In this document: positions 4,188-5,557 of the stretch, one piece after another
How positions within the stretch are numbered: the first letter of the stretch is position 1
Layout of the letters: each line of letters opens with the position of its first letter
Assembly (NCBI GenBank): GCA_036271855.1
Contig: DATAZV010000231.1
Coordinates: 1 to 5,557 of the forward strand
Source: JAQGMJ01 sp036271855
GTDB lineage: Bacteria; Pseudomonadota; Gammaproteobacteria; Burkholderiales; JAEUOS01
Direction of reading: 5' to 3'
Length of the DNA: 5,557 bases
The notes under the pieces: model-generated
The model's input: only the letters and a program-made list of their open reading frames with translations
Databases searched by the model: none
Told to the model about the DNA's origin: nothing
Translations under genes and position numbers: made by a program

Positions 4188-5557
4188 CAATTCGCCTTCC
4201 GGTTCAGGCTGCCATCGACCCAGAAATTGCCGATCGCCAGGTGGTCGATGCGATGGTCCACCAGCGCCTGCGCCGCCTCGTGCGGGCCGCGGACGATGGG
4301 CTCTTCGTGCACGTTGAAACTGGTGTTGAGCACCAGCGGAATGCCGGAGAGCTGGCGGTAACGGTCGATCAGTTGCCAGTACTTGGGGTTGCGGTCGCGG
4401 CGCACCAGCTGCGGCCGTGCGGTGCCGTCCACATGCACCACGGCAGGAATGCGCGCCTGCCATTCCTGTTTCACATCATACGTGATGGTCATGAACTCGG
4501 CGGCGTGGCGGCCGGGTTCCACGCCTTCGAACAACTCATCGGCGGCCTCCGCCAGCACCGAGGGCGCGAAGGGCATGAACTCGGTTCGTTCGAGCCGTTC
4601 GTTCAGCCAGGTGTTGATCGAGCGGTCGGTGGGGGCGGCGACCATCGAGCGGTTGCCCAGGGCGCGCGGGCCGAATTCCATCGGCCCCTGGAACCAGCCG
4701 ACCACCTGGGCGTTGTTCATCGCCTGGGCGCTTTTTTCGACTACCTGCTCGAACGGCAATTCCTCATACGTCAGGCCGCGCCGGTCCAGTTCGGCCTTGA
4801 TTTCGTCGCGGCTGGGGTCGGTGCCCCAGTAGACCGTGTCCAGCGTATGCTTGTTTTTCGCCAGGAAGCCCGGTTGCAATTTGTCCAGCAGCAACAGCGC
4901 CGCGCCGACGCAATTGCCCGCGTCCGACATGCCGGGAAAAATGAACAGGCTGTCGCACTCCGCCAGCGCGGCCAGGCGCTGGTTCAGCTTGACGTTGGCG
5001 AACACGCCGCCGTTGAGCGCCAGTTGGCGCATGCCGGTCTTCACCAGGAAATTGCGGCAGATGGCGACGATGGTTTCTTCGAACACGGTCTGCGCGGCGG
5101 CGGCAACGTTTTCGCGCGAGTGGCCCTTGATCGCTTCTTCGATGAAGGTGCGGCGTTTCGCCAGGGCCTCATCGACGCCGTTGAAGTCGGAATCGAAGCC
5201 CAGGCCGTCTTGCGACAGGCGCAGCGCCTGCCTGAACTTGTCGTACAGGGGTTTCGCGTCCCCATAGGCCGCCAGGCCCAGCACCTTGCCTTCGTGGCGT
5301 AGCGGACGAAAGCCGAGCAGCTCGGTGATGTCCATGTAGAAATAGCCGGGCGAATTGCCCAGCTCGTCGCCCACCTTGAGGCATTGCAGGCGCTCGCCGT
5401 CGAAGGTGCCGGCGGTGTAGTGAATGTCGAGGTCGCCTTCGCCGTCCATGGTGATCACGGCGCATTTGTCGTAGCCGGAGTAGAACGCGGCGGCGGCGGC
5501 ATGCGACAAATGATGGTCGACGAAATGCAATTGAGCATCGGCGCGAAAGCCTTCGGC
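4187..5557 (-). CDS. Carbamoyltransferase, NodU/CmcH/TobZ family (5' end cut by window)
   Basis: The reading frame is open to the window edge: 456 residues are visible and roughly 100-150 N-terminal ones are missing, judging from the usual length of 550-620. The family makes carbamoyl-adenylate from carbamoyl phosphate and ATP and passes the carbamoyl group to a hydroxyl on a sugar or natural product, as in Nod factors, cephamycin and tobramycin. Numbered from the first visible residue, the Kae1-like domain shows the metal-binding HHLSH (15-19), a nucleotide-loop-type MDGEGD (37-42), EGKVLGLAAYGD (89-100) and NGGVFANVKLN (182-192). The C-terminal domain shows MEFGPRALGNRS (293-304), FMPFAPS (327-333) and LNTSFN followed by EEPIV (410-421). 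All the main motifs are intact, so the enzyme is probably active. The acceptor cannot be told, since the upstream genes lie outside. It precedes lipA by 35 bp on the same strand, so co-transcription is possible. Confidence 0.93.
   Translation of the reverse strand, partial: AEGFRADAQLHFVDHHLSHAAAAAFYSGYDKCAVITMDGEGDLDIHYTAGTFDGERLQCLKVGDELGNSPGYFYMDITELLGFRPLRHEGKVLGLAAYGDAKPLYDKFRQALRLSQDGLGFDSDFNGVDEALAKRRTFIEEAIKGHSRENVAAAAQTVFEETIVAICRNFLVKTGMRQLALNGGVFANVKLNQRLAALAECDSLFIFPGMSDAGNCVGAALLLLDKLQPGFLAKNKHTLDTVYWGTDPSRDEIKAELDRRGLTYEELPFEQVVEKSAQAMNNAQVVGWFQGPMEFGPRALGNRSMVAAPTDRSINTWLNERLERTEFMPFAPSVLAEAADELFEGVEPGRHAAEFMTITYDVKQEWQARIPAVVHVDGTARPQLVRRDRNPKYWQLIDRYRQLSGIPLVLNTSFNVHEEPIVRGPHEAAQALVDHRIDHLAIGNFWVDGSLNRKAN

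Noticed and set aside
3177..4361. Long plus-strand open frame (394 codons) opposite lipA
   Set aside because: Antisense shadow of lipA with no recognisable motif; it also runs into the carbamoyltransferase region.
4241..5302. Long plus-strand open frame (353 codons) opposite the carbamoyltransferase gene
   Set aside because: Antisense shadow with biased composition; the minus-strand frame shows the family motifs from end to end.

Overview
The window (about 60-65% G+C by eye) looks like the chromosome of a betaproteobacterium, probably of the order Burkholderiales. The clues are the lipoyl synthase sequence with an Ala/Pro/Ser-rich leader, the strong G/C third-position bias, and a LysR / TauD-type dioxygenase / enolase-superfamily gene set of a kind common in that order. 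This placement is inference from recall; no search was run. Four of the five genes lie on the minus strand and two are cut by the window edges.

Left part (1-2910): a small catabolic-looking unit. A divergent LysR-type regulator (plus strand, 1972-2910) faces a two-gene minus-strand operon. The operon holds a TauD/TfdA-family Fe(II)/2-oxoglutarate dioxygenase (930-1817) and then an enolase-superfamily protein of the muconate-lactonizing subgroup (1-933, C-terminus cut). The two overlap by four bases (ATGA), so translation is probably coupled. The 154-bp divergent intergenic region has a near-consensus sigma70-type promoter for the operon (TTTACA, 17 bp, TATGCT). It also has a perfect palindrome of the LysR T-N11-A form about 66 bp upstream of the predicted start of transcription, and a second imperfect palindrome overlapping the -35 region. 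This is the textbook layout for LysR-type activation. The substrate cannot be read from the sequence.

Middle (2911-3155): a 245-bp convergent intergenic region with no convincing gene. It holds several stem-loops and a short degenerate stretch with roughly 11-bp periodicity. Two perfect inverted repeats stand back to back, the second running into the lipA stop codon. None has the T-run of a classical intrinsic terminator.

Right part (3156-5557): lipA (lipoyl synthase, complete, all six cluster cysteines present) lies 35 bp downstream of a NodU/CmcH/TobZ-family carbamoyltransferase, which runs off the right edge without its N-terminus. The gene beside lipA is thus a carbamoyltransferase of the kind used in tailoring of sugars and natural products, not lipB, the more familiar partner.

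I found no mobile elements, CRISPR arrays, tRNA or rRNA genes. No clearly new system is visible. The most useful leads are the unassigned dioxygenase-enolase pathway with its readable regulatory region, and the carbamoyltransferase-lipA pairing.
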